DNA of 35,564 bases from a virus: the IMG/VR virus record IMGVR_UViG_3300012986_000002, positions 1 through 35,564 of that record; one strand, written 5' to 3'. Under the pieces are notes generated by a model, which saw only the letters and a list, made by a program, of their open reading frames with translations, made no database searches and had not been told where the DNA came from. Of the stretch, positions 16,474 to 23,442 are shown one piece after another (positions within the stretch are counted from its first letter, which is position 1; every line of letters starts with the position of its first letter). Position numbers and translations under genes: made by a program.

Positions 16474-16640
16474 TTAAGTCGATCGTCCCTTCAGTAACCG
16501 TTGCTCAATATTTTGAGTATATTGTCGAGACTGAACAACAAACTGAAGAAAGGCTTCTGTCCTGGGAAATTGATAGTGCTGTCTAGCTTTCAGTTCAAGA
16601 ATCTTAAGCTGTTTATTCAGCTCATGTGATGCTCATGTGA
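16474..16640 (-). other. Possible small protein remnant next to the TnpB right end
   Basis: On the minus strand an open stretch ending at TAA 16474-16476 reads as an amphipathic helical protein (E-L-N-K-Q-L-K-I-L-E, then N-I-E-Q-R-L-L-K-G-R). Its 5' end runs into three tandem copies of an 11-base unit (ATGAGCATCAC), which puts the available ATGs out of frame. It may be a gene broken by repeat expansion or by the TnpB element. The rest of the gap to 16758 holds no gene that I can see. Confidence 0.3.
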
Positions 16641-16757
16641 TGCTCATGTGCAGGTACACATACAGGTAAAGGCTATGTATGTGTGAGAGTTAAAGTGGTA
16701 AATAAAGAGAGATGAAAATACTTCGTTTTGAGGAGACGATGTATTTTCGATCGTCTC

Positions 16758-17123
16758 ATGGAAAACAAGTCATGTTTTAATTGGATTGTCCGCAATAATG
16801 CAGATGCTGATTTCTGGCTCATTAACAAAGGCAGTGAGCAGAAATTAGGAAATCCAGTAAAAGAATTTGAGCCATTCTTAACAGGCATAAAATGCCCAGC
16901 GCTGATTAATTCTGATTATGCCTACTACTTGTGCCTTTATCTACATCAGCAAGGAACATGGGAAAAATTAGCGCTCGGCTCAACAAGATTAAAGTCGTTG
17001 CGAATTGGTGATATCAGAAAGGTGTTTTCTGCAATTGGTAATCAGCACAGAGAACAACATCAAGCCAGATACAAAGCCTTTACACCCTTGAACTCTAAGC
17101 AAACTGTTTCATCAGGAATCTAA
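16758..17123 (+). CDS. Hypothetical protein
   Basis: ATG 16758 (M-E-N-K-S-C-F-N-W) gives 121 residues; a TTG at 16728 would add ten. The start is inside the right arm of a small hairpin (GAGACGAT .. ATCGTCTC), which could hide the ribosome site. The protein has N-N-A-D-A-D-F-W-L-I-N near the start and a basic middle (T-R-L-K-S-L-R-I-G-D-I-R-K); no family recognised. It ends 2 bases before the next gene, so they are co-transcribed. Confidence 0.6.
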   Translation: MENKSCFNWIVRNNADADFWLINKGSEQKLGNPVKEFEPFLTGIKCPALINSDYAYYLCLYLHQQGTWEKLALGSTRLKSLRIGDIRKVFSAIGNQHREQHQARYKAFTPLNSKQTVSSGI

Positions 17124-17125
17124 TC

Positions 17126-17458
17126 ATGGAAAAACTCAACTTTGGCGGGATTGAAGGACAAGTATTAGCCTTATCCCCACACAATAGCTATTTTCTTTTC
17201 AAGCTATCTGAACGCGCCGTTATCCGAGGCATTTACACCTCGGATTTTGTTTGGGATTCAACAACCGATAATTTGAATGGATTTGACCCGAATTTGTTTA
17301 CTTTGTACCTAGGAGTACGATCAACTATTGAAGCAACACTTGTCAAGAATAAAATCCGACTTGCTGGCGGGAAACCGGATGAACAGATTCGTGAACCCAG
17401 ATACCTGTTGCATTCACAGTATGAAATCCGAATAATCGGAGTTTCTCCTCAATCGTAG
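17126..17458 (+). CDS. Hypothetical protein, C-terminus cut by a 21-bp repeat; paralogue of 17655
   Basis: The protein (110 residues) is clearly related to the gene at 17655: M-E-K-L-N-F-G-G-I-E-G-Q-V versus M-E-T-I-N-F-A-G-V-E-G-K-V, and R-S-T-I-E-A-T versus R-S-K-T-E-A-T. Family and function unknown. A 21-bp repeat beginning with TAG at 17456 stops it at P-Q-S. Deleting the repeat restores CGATCG and continues I-V-Q-I-V-K-D-H-L to TAG 17504-17506, which aligns with the end of the paralogue (F-V-A-E-V-I-R-C). It overlaps operon-style with the previous gene. Confidence 0.72.
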   Translation: MEKLNFGGIEGQVLALSPHNSYFLFKLSERAVIRGIYTSDFVWDSTTDNLNGFDPNLFTLYLGVRSTIEATLVKNKIRLAGGKPDEQIREPRYLLHSQYEIRIIGVSPQS

Positions 17459-17476
17459 CTTGCGGGCGCGTAGCGC
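17456..17476 (+). repeat. Very small palindromic repeat, 21 bp variant
   Basis: Begins TAGCTTGCGGG with stem GCGC-GTA-GCGC. Flanked by CG (17454-17455) and ATCG (17477-17480). Its first three bases form the premature stop of the host gene. Confidence 0.9.
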
Positions 17477-17606
17477 ATCGTACAAATTGTCAAAGATCAC
17501 TTATAGCAACAGCATTTTCCTCATCCTGCTTAGCTACAGAAACATCAGAAACACTAGCAATCAAAGAAACAAAATCAAGAAACTGTTTCCAAGGTTGTTA
17601 GTGTTT

Positions 17607-17626
17607 GCTTCGCTATGAAGTGTTGA
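17607..17626 (+). promoter_or_regulatory. GCTTCGC-N10-TGA leader motif
   Basis: GCTTCGC 17607-17613, TGA 17624-17626; 41 bases to ATG 17655. A GAGG ribosome site also precedes the start. Confidence 0.6.
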
Positions 17627-17654
17627 TTTATTTACTTAGTGAGGAATCATAGTC

Positions 17655-18020
17655 ATGGAAACAATCAATTTCGCAGGCGTTGAAGGTAAAGTTATCGAAA
17701 CATCACCGCACGGGAGTTACGTTGTAGTAAAATTGAGCGATCGAATCACAATTGTCGGCACAAGCAATAATCAATTCAATTGGCAAGAAATGCCGGATGC
17801 TGCTTCAGGATTTGAATCTTTCATCACGTACATAGGTATACGATCGAAAACTGAGGCTACTAAATATCTAAACCTGATAGCTACAGTTGGCGGTTACACA
17901 CTCAAGAAAGAAGCTGAACCCAGAAAAGCCAAGCGGATTACAGATTTCCCATTTGAAATTAAAGTACGCGGGTTAAGTCCTGAGTTTGTTGCTGAAGTAA
18001 TTCGTTGCAGGAAAAAGTAG
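17655..18020 (+). CDS. Hypothetical protein, intact paralogue of 17126
   Basis: A 121-residue protein with a compact alpha/beta look: M-E-T-I-N-F-A-G-V-E-G-K-V, V-V-V-K-L-S-D-R-I-T, I-G-I-R-S-K-T-E-A-T, and F-E-I-K-V-R-G-L-S-P near the end. It serves as the uninterrupted reference for the paralogue cut by the repeat at 17456. Function unknown. Confidence 0.68.
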   Translation: METINFAGVEGKVIETSPHGSYVVVKLSDRITIVGTSNNQFNWQEMPDAASGFESFITYIGIRSKTEATKYLNLIATVGGYTLKKEAEPRKAKRITDFPFEIKVRGLSPEFVAEVIRCRKK

Positions 18021-18033
18021 CTAACTACTAAAC

Positions 18034-18068
18034 GTAAGTTTCTCTTCAAATAGTGAGGAGAAACTTAC
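18034..18068 (+). terminator. 11-bp hairpin between two genes
   Basis: Arms GTAAGTTTCTC and GAGAAACTTAC with a 13-base loop, 13 bases after the stop of the 17655 gene; no T run. Confidence 0.55.
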
Positions 18069-18095
18069 ACTATCTAATTGACACAAGGAATTCAA

Positions 18096-18482
18096 ATGAC
18101 TGACAAAATAGTTTACGATGTGGTTCAACGATTTGAAGTTGTTGATGGTGTACCTCAATTGATTTCCACCCAAATTAAAAGCATTGAAGGTGGAACGAGT
18201 TTATTTTGTATAGCAGAGTATTGGATAGGAAAGAATACCAAGTTATTGCCTTTCAATAAACAGCAATACGTTGCTTACAAAAATAAGGGTGATAAAAGAT
18301 ACCAACTGGTGCTAACTCCTCGAATTAGCTTTCTTCAAGTATCATTTCCGTCTTCTCGTTTAAGCGGGAAAGTCCAAGTTTAAACGGAACCAGATGTGTT
18401 ATTTCCTTACGCATTAAGGGTTGCGATCGACAGCAAAGAAAGTCTCATTAAACTCTTAGAAGATATTTTTCCAGGCAAGTAA
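18096..18482 (+). pseudogene. Hypothetical protein with in-frame TAA
   Basis: ATG 18096 follows AAGGAA (18085-18090). The frame gives M-T-D-K-I-V-Y-D and stops at TAA 18381-18383 after K-V-Q-V, but continues in the same frame with T-E-P-D-V-L-F-P-Y-A-L-R-V-A to TAA 18480-18482. The downstream part contains a GCGATCG site and an amphipathic helix like genuine coding sequence. I read this as a 128-codon gene with one nonsense change; a 95-residue truncated product is the alternative. Function unknown. Confidence 0.6.
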
Positions 18483-18497
18483 TAGGAGAACAGAAAC

Positions 18498-18814
18498 ATG
18501 ATGCAATTAGATACACAAATTGAACAGACAACTCTACGCCTACGTGATGCGTTCCGGGTGCTCGCATGGGAGGTGTTTGAAACAAATCCTGAGATTCGTG
18601 AGGATTTACACCAGCGTTACACCAGATTCTACAGTCGCTGGAGAAAGAGCCAAATTCGTAGCTTGCGGGGCGCGTAGCGCCATCGATGGATTTGAGTCAA
18701 CTCAGTGAATTAGCAGCAGAAAGAGGTTTCTCGATCGAACAACTGTTGACTATCAGAGAATGCTATTACTCCATCGCACAACCTTATCCATCAGAAACTT
18801 TTGCTGACGATTAA
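18498..18814 (+). pseudogene. Member of an 'AW-box' small-protein family, split by a 23-bp repeat
   Basis: Starting at ATG 18498 after AGGAG (18484-18488), the gene reads L-R-L-R-D-A-F-R-V-L-A-W-E, a core shared with the genes at 18978 (I-D-A-F-R-I-L-A-W-E) and 20207 (L-R-D-A-V-R-I-M-A-W). The repeat at 18659-18681 puts a TAG at 18675-18677 and shifts the frame. Deleting it restores CGATCG and gives 97 residues with F-S-I-E-Q-L-L-T-I-R-E-C-Y-Y, which matches the ends of the paralogues (L-L-S-I-R-S-K-Y-Y; L-M-Q-I-R-T-E-Y-Y). As it stands it could make only a 59-residue N-terminal piece. Confidence 0.85.
18659..18681 (+). repeat. Very small palindromic repeat, 23 bp
   Basis: Identical to the copies at 2344 and 9028. 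CG at 18657-18658, ATCG at 18682-18685. Excision restores the host frame. Confidence 0.92.
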
Positions 18815-18829
18815 CCGTTGACCTAGATT

Positions 18830-18858
18830 GATGATGGCGAGTTTATCTTTCCATCATC
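18830..18858 (+). terminator. Hairpin after the split AW-box gene
   Basis: Arms GATGATGG and CCATCATC across 13 bases; a related hairpin follows the paralogue at 19382. Confidence 0.5.
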
Positions 18859-18901
18859 CAATTTTCAGAGCTAGCTTACCCAGAAACTTATCTGTGAGGG
18901 C

Positions 18902-18921
18902 GCTTCGCGATAAAAAAGTGA
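18902..18921 (+). promoter_or_regulatory. GCTTCGC-N10-TGA leader motif
   Basis: GCTTCGC 18902-18908 with pairing C/G flanks, TGA 18919-18921; 69 bases to ATG 18978. Confidence 0.55.
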
Positions 18922-18977
18922 GGTAGGTTTTCGGCCTTTTCCAAATTTACTCTACATTACACCAAAGGAATTTCATC

Positions 18978-19367
18978 ATGGCTATTACTTTTCTTTCCAA
19001 AACAGCCAAAAAGCGTAGTTTGTTGATTGACGCATTCAGAATTCTTGCATGGGAAGAATACAAGTCTACCAACAAAGAAGCGCTCAAGAACCTACAATAC
19101 GGCGGTTATGCTGTGTTTGACAAAGAATGGCAAGCTGAAGAAATTCATAACAAAGGTTACGAGGATCTTCTAGCTTTTGCTAAGAGTCTAGAGTTTACTG
19201 AGGCAGAATTGTTGAGCATTCGATCGAAATACTACGCCAAGAAAACCAATACTGCTAGTACGACTGCTCCTGTCAATAACAACGATACATCTAACAGCAA
19301 TATTCCAGAAAATGTTTCTGCCCATGAAACTATTCCTGAAGAATATGATATTGGTGATGCGTTTTAG
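18978..19367 (+). CDS. AW-box small protein (paralogue 2)
   Basis: A 129-residue protein with AAGGAA before the ATG. Core: L-I-D-A-F-R-I-L-A-W-E, an acidic middle, A-E-E-I-H-N-K, and L-L-S-I-R-S-K-Y-Y. A low-complexity Thr/Asn/Ser tail (~95-129) is absent from the paralogues' cores. Function unknown; three copies within 2 kb suggest a dosage or diversification advantage. A matching hairpin follows the gene. Confidence 0.7.
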   Translation: MAITFLSKTAKKRSLLIDAFRILAWEEYKSTNKEALKNLQYGGYAVFDKEWQAEEIHNKGYEDLLAFAKSLEFTEAELLSIRSKYYAKKTNTASTTAPVNNNDTSNSNIPENVSAHETIPEEYDIGDAF

Positions 19368-19381
19368 CCTTAGTTAACACA

Positions 19382-19419
19382 GATTGATGGTGGAAAGTAG
19401 AAACTCTCCATCATCAATC
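19382..19419 (+). terminator. Hairpin after AW-box paralogue 2
   Basis: Thirteen-base arms GATTGATGGTGGA and TCCATCATCAATC (one G-T pair), loop 12 bases. Similar in sequence to the hairpin at 18830. Confidence 0.6.
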
Positions 19420-19498
19420 GGTCGATCGATAATCAATCAGTCGATCGATAGAAAGAGAAGAAATACCAGAAGTTTTTTCGTGAGGGTCGCTTTGCGAT

Positions 19499-19518
19499 AG
19501 GGAGGTGAGTAAGTATTG
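19499..19518 (+). promoter_or_regulatory. Leader motif variant GCTTTGC-N10-TGA
   Basis: GCTTTGC 19499-19505 with C/G flanks, TGA 19516-19518; 32 bases to ATG 19538. Confidence 0.6.
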
Positions 19519-19537
19519 TCAGTAGGAGTTTAGTATC

Positions 19538-20053
19538 ATGGAAAAGATTAAGAAAGTAATCCCAAATCTGTGTGAATTCAAGCAGTATTTGCGGGATTTA
19601 GTTGGCGAAATGGAATATAGCCACAGTAGTTTGACCAAGAAAAGGTTAGAACTTTGGCTATTTAATAAAGTCCATTTAGGCAACGGACAAGTTAGCCCTG
19701 GGTTTTATGACCAAAGGTTGTATGAGCTTTGTCAAAGGCTTTATCCAGGCTGTGACATAGGTTTGTTGACCTATCACGGTAAGGAAAGAGGAGGCAGTTG
19801 TGGTTTGATTGCTCCGCATCGCGATCATGGGTATGGTAGACCGATCGCAGTCTCTCTGAATATTGGCATTGCAGAGTTTGTCGTTGATGGCAAAAGCTGT
19901 GTGTTAAATGACGGCGAAATTGTGAAGTTTAATTGTAAGCAACTCCACTCTGTCCCTCGCATCATGAGTGAGGAAAGATTTAGTTTGGTTTTGTGGCAAT
20001 TAAATCAAGCCAAAGGTTATCGATCGCAAATGGTAGAGCCGATCGAATGGTAA
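19538..20053 (+). CDS. 2-oxoglutarate/Fe(II)-type oxygenase-like protein
   Basis: The 171-residue protein carries a facial-triad pattern: H94-R-D96 (in A-P-H-R-D-H-G), distal H137 (in C-K-Q-L-H-S-V-P) and R147 (E-E-R-F-S-L-V-L), placed on jelly-roll-like strands (S-L-N-I-G-I-A-E-F-V). These enzymes hydroxylate or demethylate substrates using Fe(II), O2 and 2-oxoglutarate. The substrate is unknown; it lacks the R-x-N-x-T-x-R signature seen in the AlkB-like gene at 22770. It has its own leader motif and terminator. Confidence 0.65.
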   Translation: MEKIKKVIPNLCEFKQYLRDLVGEMEYSHSSLTKKRLELWLFNKVHLGNGQVSPGFYDQRLYELCQRLYPGCDIGLLTYHGKERGGSCGLIAPHRDHGYGRPIAVSLNIGIAEFVVDGKSCVLNDGEIVKFNCKQLHSVPRIMSEERFSLVLWQLNQAKGYRSQMVEPIEW

Positions 20054-20102
20054 AATAACAGTTAAATATTTTGGATTTCCTCCAAAGTATTTAACCGTTA
20101 TT
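20054..20102 (+). terminator. 22-bp imperfect terminator hairpin
   Basis: AATAACAGTTAAATA..TTTTGGA pairs with TCCAAAGTATTTAACCGTTATT (one mismatch, one G-T pair) across a 5-base loop immediately after the 19538 gene. Confidence 0.75.
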
Positions 20103-20152
20103 TGGTAGCTTGTCAAAGAAAAAAACAATGGTGAAGTCAAGCATTTTGTAGG

Positions 20153-20172
20153 GCTTCGCCATTAGGGATTGA
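20153..20172 (+). promoter_or_regulatory. GCTTCGC-N10-TGA leader motif
   Basis: GCTTCGC 20153-20159 with pairing G/C flanks, TGA 20170-20172; 47 bases to ATG 20207. Confidence 0.6.
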
Positions 20173-20206
20173 GTTAGATTTTGTGTACTTTACTTAGAGG
20201 TTTATC

Positions 20207-20518
20207 ATGGCTATTCATATCTTGACCAAAGCTGAAAAAGAAGCGTCCAATTTACGTGATGCTGTTCGTATCATGGCTTGGTCACAGTTCAAAGCTGACA
20301 ATGATACCGATCTCAAAGGCTTAGATTTGTACGAAGTTTTCAAGCGCGATTGGGAAGAGTACGAGATTCATAAAATGGAGCTGCCAGCAATACGTGTGTT
20401 TGTCAGTAAGTTGGGATATACAGCAGATGAATTGATGCAAATTCGTACTGAGTATTATGCCAACAAGAAAGAATACACCAACAACAACGGTAACGGTAAT
20501 AGAACTGATGAATTTTAG
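20207..20518 (+). CDS. AW-box small protein (paralogue 3)
   Basis: This 103-residue protein shares N-L-R-D-A-V-R-I-M-A-W, E-Y-E-I-H-K and L-M-Q-I-R-T-E-Y-Y with the copies at 18498 and 18978. A GAGG ribosome site precedes ATG 20207. The Asn-rich tail (N-N-N-G-N-G-N) is again variable. Helical throughout; no known domain recognised. Confidence 0.7.
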   Translation: MAIHILTKAEKEASNLRDAVRIMAWSQFKADNDTDLKGLDLYEVFKRDWEEYEIHKMELPAIRVFVSKLGYTADELMQIRTEYYANKKEYTNNNGNGNRTDEF

Positions 20519-20547
20519 TTCTAGCAGTACCGATCGAAATTAAGAAA

Positions 20548-20580
20548 AAGCCTCACTATCTGTCATGATATTGGGGCTTT
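20548..20580 (+). terminator. Hairpin after AW-box paralogue 3
   Basis: AAAGCC..A pairs with TTGGGGCTTT over a long loop, 30 bases past the stop. Modest stability. Confidence 0.4.
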
Positions 20581-20621
20581 GAAATTAAGATAAAGAGCAA
20601 GTGAAGATTTTTAGTGAGGGC

Positions 20622-20641
20622 GCTTCGCGATAAGAAAGTGA
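20622..20641 (+). promoter_or_regulatory. GCTTCGC-N10-TGA leader motif
   Basis: GCTTCGC 20622-20628 with C/G flanks, TGA 20639-20641; 57 bases to ATG 20686. Confidence 0.6.
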
Positions 20642-20685
20642 GTTGTAAATTTGCAACTCACTATCCCCTTATCTAGGTATCTCTC

Positions 20686-21195
20686 ATGGCTAATTTAGTT
20701 GAAACAATGACTGCGATCGTAATTGCTGGTGAATTGGCAGCAATTGGAATGTTAGCTGGAACTGGATTGATTGGTTACGCAAAAGTCACAGCAGCCCATG
20801 TGCAGTTAGTCCAGACAGCGAAGCAAAGCAGATATGACGCAATTGTAAATTATGGCGAAGTTAGAAGTGTAGCAATTTTCACAGGCGATAAACCAGCAAT
20901 TTCTGAGTGTTTGAGCGGAGTTTGTGGATCTAAAATCCCATTACCCAGTGGAGTTAATATCAAATCAACTTTCCGAGGTACTGATGCGAAAGTTGCAGGC
21001 AAAGCAGGCAGCAATGTAGCAACCTTGATTAGTTGGAGTAGTGAAACCAATAGCGGAATTGGTGGCAGTTATGGCCAGCATGGAACTATTATTTTCAGCC
21101 ACCCCTGGACAAGAAAGAAATTTTGTTTAGTTAGAGGCGGAGCTTATGGCAATCAAGGCGAAGTTGTAATCCGAACTGATAAGGATTGTAAATAG
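20686..21195 (+). CDS. Type IV pilin/pseudopilin-like protein
   Basis: The 169-residue protein starts with M-A-N-L-V-E-T-M-T-A-I-V-I-A and has a hydrophobic N-terminal helix with a glutamate near position 6, like type IV pilins and GspH/FimT pseudopilins, though no clear prepilin cleavage glycine precedes it. The C-terminal half is beta-rich with G-Q-H-G-T-I-I-F near residue 125 and paired cysteines (C-L-S-G-V-C; C-L-V and a final C-K). Minor pilins act in secretion, motility or DNA uptake. Presence on a phage-like element is unusual. Followed by a strong terminator. Confidence 0.55.
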   Translation: MANLVETMTAIVIAGELAAIGMLAGTGLIGYAKVTAAHVQLVQTAKQSRYDAIVNYGEVRSVAIFTGDKPAISECLSGVCGSKIPLPSGVNIKSTFRGTDAKVAGKAGSNVATLISWSSETNSGIGGSYGQHGTIIFSHPWTRKKFCLVRGGAYGNQGEVVIRTDKDCK

Positions 21196-21212
21196 CAATG
21201 TTGAAGTACAAG

Positions 21213-21245
21213 AAAATCTCTAGCACCAGCTAGAGATTTTTTTTT
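21213..21245 (+). terminator. Strong Rho-independent terminator
   Basis: Arms AAAATCTCTAGC and GCTAGAGATTTT around ACCA, followed by a run of T. Confidence 0.92.
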
Positions 21246-21281
21246 AGACCCACATAAAGATTTATCATTACCCAAAAAATC

Positions 21282-22694
21282 ATGAACAAGAAAATTGTCG
21301 GTTTAGCAGCTTTAATTCTGGCTGGTTTCGCTTCCTGTCAATTCATGAAACCAAAATCAATAGAAGAAATTCCCGCAGCTCCAGTCATCAAAGCATTGCC
21401 TCAAGATCCATCACTCCAGGTTTATTTCAATCAATCTCAGACTTCTAGCTATACTGAGCCTTATCGCCAGATTACTCGATCGGGACATGATTTAGAACAG
21501 CTCATGGTCTATTCCATCAACAGCGCTCGTGAAAGTGTCGATGTCGCAGTTCAGGAACTTCGTTTACCTCGAATAGCGCAAGCTCTAGCGCATCGCCATC
21601 GCTCAGGTATCAAAGTTCGGTTGATTATCGAAAATCTCTACAATCGTCCAATTGCTCTTTCTCCCTCACAGGTAGCAGCATTACCCAAGCGAGAGCGCGA
21701 TCGCTATGCCGAACTCGTTCACCTTGCAGATAGCAATAAAGATGGTTCACTCTCAGATGCGGAAATCTCCAGCGGTGATGCTCTGGCGATCGTCCGTGAG
21801 GCAGGAATCCCGATGATTGACGATACTGCTGACGGTAGCAAAGGCAGTGGATTGATGCACCACAAGTTCATTGTCATTGATGGCAAAACCGTTATCGTCA
21901 CTTCAGCCAATTTCACTACCAGCGATATTCACGGCGATTTCAAAAGCGCCGAAAGCCGGGGCAATCCCAATAATCTGCTGAAGCTCCAAAGCCCGGAGGT
22001 GGCAAAAGTTTTCAGTGAAGAATTCGCGCTTATGTGGGGGGATGGCCCCGGCGGGAAATCAGACAGTAAGTTTGGGGTGAAGAAGCCAAGCCGTGCAATC
22101 GCCATAGTTCAAGTCGGCGGTGCGATCGTCGCAGTGCAGTTCTCGCCGGCGACCGCGAAAACTCCCTGGCAGCAGACACCGAACGGATTAATTGATCGGA
22201 CTTTAGCCACCGCATCCAAGTCCGTCAATCTGGCGCTGTTCGTGTTTTCTGCCCAGCAGTTGGCTGATACACTCGAAGCCAAATCTAGAACCGGAGTCGG
22301 TATCAGAGCTTTGGTTGATTCCAGTTTTGTCTATCGGCCGTACAGCGAGGCGATGGATATGATGGGCGCTAGCCTGCTTGAAGGCTGTCAGCTCGAAGTC
22401 GAAAACCGTCCCTGCAGTCAGCCACTGGCGACGGTTGGGATGCCGAAACTTCCTGTAGGCGATCGACTGCACCACAAGTTCGGCGTTGTTGATGGAACCA
22501 AAATCATCACTGGATCTCACAACTGGAGTGAAGCCGCCAACCGGGCAAATGATGAAACGCTGTTGGTTATTGAGAGCTCCACGGTCGGCGCTCACTTTGA
22601 GCAAGAGTTCGATCGGCTCTATCAAGGCGCAATCCTCGGTCTACCCCACCGCATCAAGCAGAAGATGGATTCCCGCAAATCTGAATGCAAGTAG
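21282..22694 (+). CDS. Phospholipase D-family (double HKD) lipoprotein with EF-hand loop
   Basis: Residues 1-19 look like a lipoprotein signal ending L-A-G-F-A-S-C, so the protein is probably exported and lipid-anchored. Two HKD motifs, H193-H-K195..D200 and H397-H-K399..D404, each followed by S-A-N-F / S-H-N-W, mark a PLD-superfamily enzyme; secreted two-HKD members include nucleases and phospholipases. An EF-hand-like calcium loop (D150-S-N-K-D-G-S-L-S-D-A-E161) lies inside the first half. The second half of the gene is more GC-rich than its neighbours, which may mean a separate origin. Flanked by terminators on both sides: a stand-alone cargo gene. Confidence 0.85.
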   Translation: MNKKIVGLAALILAGFASCQFMKPKSIEEIPAAPVIKALPQDPSLQVYFNQSQTSSYTEPYRQITRSGHDLEQLMVYSINSARESVDVAVQELRLPRIAQALAHRHRSGIKVRLIIENLYNRPIALSPSQVAALPKRERDRYAELVHLADSNKDGSLSDAEISSGDALAIVREAGIPMIDDTADGSKGSGLMHHKFIVIDGKTVIVTSANFTTSDIHGDFKSAESRGNPNNLLKLQSPEVAKVFSEEFALMWGDGPGGKSDSKFGVKKPSRAIAIVQVGGAIVAVQFSPATAKTPWQQTPNGLIDRTLATASKSVNLALFVFSAQQLADTLEAKSRTGVGIRALVDSSFVYRPYSEAMDMMGASLLEGCQLEVENRPCSQPLATVGMPKLPVGDRLHHKFGVVDGTKIITGSHNWSEAANRANDETLLVIESSTVGAHFEQEFDRLYQGAILGLPHRIKQKMDSRKSECK

Positions 22695-22699
22695 ATAAG

Positions 22700-22724
22700 T
22701 CTCCAGCCCGCGCTGGAGATTTTT
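22700..22724 (+). terminator. Rho-independent terminator of the PLD gene
   Basis: TCTCCAGC and GCTGGAGA arms, CCGC loop, then TTTTT. Confidence 0.92.
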
Positions 22725-22733
22725 CTATCTACC

Positions 22734-22753
22734 GCTTCGCGTTAATGAGTTGA
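22734..22753 (+). promoter_or_regulatory. GCTTCGC-N10-TGA leader motif
   Basis: GCTTCGC 22734-22740 with C/G flanks, TGA 22751-22753; 29 bases to ATG 22770. No Shine-Dalgarno sequence is visible. Confidence 0.65.
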
Positions 22754-22769
22754 TTTCTAACTAAAAATT

Positions 22770-23375
22770 ATGCTGCACCTCAAAAACTATTTCTCTGTTT
22801 GTGAACAACATAATCTCGTTGAGTTGATCCGAAATGTAGTCAAAGCTAACGGCGGGATAACAATTCCCGTGATGCCATCTGGTCTGAAATTCCACTGTAG
22901 CCAAACCAGTTGCGGAATTGTTGGCTGGCTATCCGATCGAAAAGGCTATCGTTATTCATCCATCAATCCAGTAAATAATCAACCCTTCGCATCAATGCCG
23001 ACAGAGTTGGTAGATATTGCTCAACGTTTAGCCCAATTAGTTGGTGAATTTGATTATCAGCCCGAAACCGGTCTAATCAACTTTTACCCAGCCACCGGGA
23101 AAAGTAAGTTAGGTTTGCATCAAGATAACACCGAGCAGAATTTCAAACCCTGCATCATTTCAATATCTCTCGGTGATGATTGCAGTTTTGTTGTCGGCAG
23201 CAACCGCAGTCGCAAAGATCCACTCGACGGCATCCTATTACGATCGGGCGATGTCCTCATCCTCCACGGTGACAGCCGTTTAGCGTATCACGGAGTCCAA
23301 AGAATTCTACCAAAAACATCAAATTTACTCAAGAATCACGGCAGATTAAACTTGACCATTCGACAAGTTTATTAG
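22770..23375 (+). CDS. alkB: AlkB-like 2OG-Fe(II) dioxygenase
   Basis: AlkB proteins repair alkylated bases by oxidative demethylation. The 201-residue protein has N-F-Y-P, H117-Q-D119, I-S-I-S-L-G, the distal H174 (A-Y-H-G-V) and the diagnostic R192-L-N194-L-T196-I-R198. The length is usual for bacterial and phage AlkB. It has its own leader motif and no clear Shine-Dalgarno sequence. On a phage-like element it could repair single-stranded or damaged genome DNA, or counter a host base modification; the latter is speculation. Confidence 0.9.
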   Translation: MLHLKNYFSVCEQHNLVELIRNVVKANGGITIPVMPSGLKFHCSQTSCGIVGWLSDRKGYRYSSINPVNNQPFASMPTELVDIAQRLAQLVGEFDYQPETGLINFYPATGKSKLGLHQDNTEQNFKPCIISISLGDDCSFVVGSNRSRKDPLDGILLRSGDVLILHGDSRLAYHGVQRILPKTSNLLKNHGRLNLTIRQVY

Positions 23376-23403
23376 CCACATAAATAACACAAAAATAAGT
23401 AAT

Positions 23404-23423
23404 GCTTCGCCATGAGTTGTTGA
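23404..23423 (+). promoter_or_regulatory. GCTTCGC-N10-TGA leader motif
   Basis: GCTTCGC 23404-23410, TGA 23421-23423; 32 bases to ATG 23443. Confidence 0.65.
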
Positions 23424-23442
23424 TTCTTTCAGGTAACAACTC

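Noticed and set aside
9225-18482. Genetic-code reassignment of TAA
   Set aside because: Many genes here, including the ligase, close normally with TAA at family-appropriate lengths, so the in-frame TAAs are better read as nonsense changes.
18498-18814. Programmed frameshifting through the repeat
   Set aside because: The same repeat breaks unrelated genes in different phases and inserts at a fixed DNA site, which fits insertion rather than recoding.
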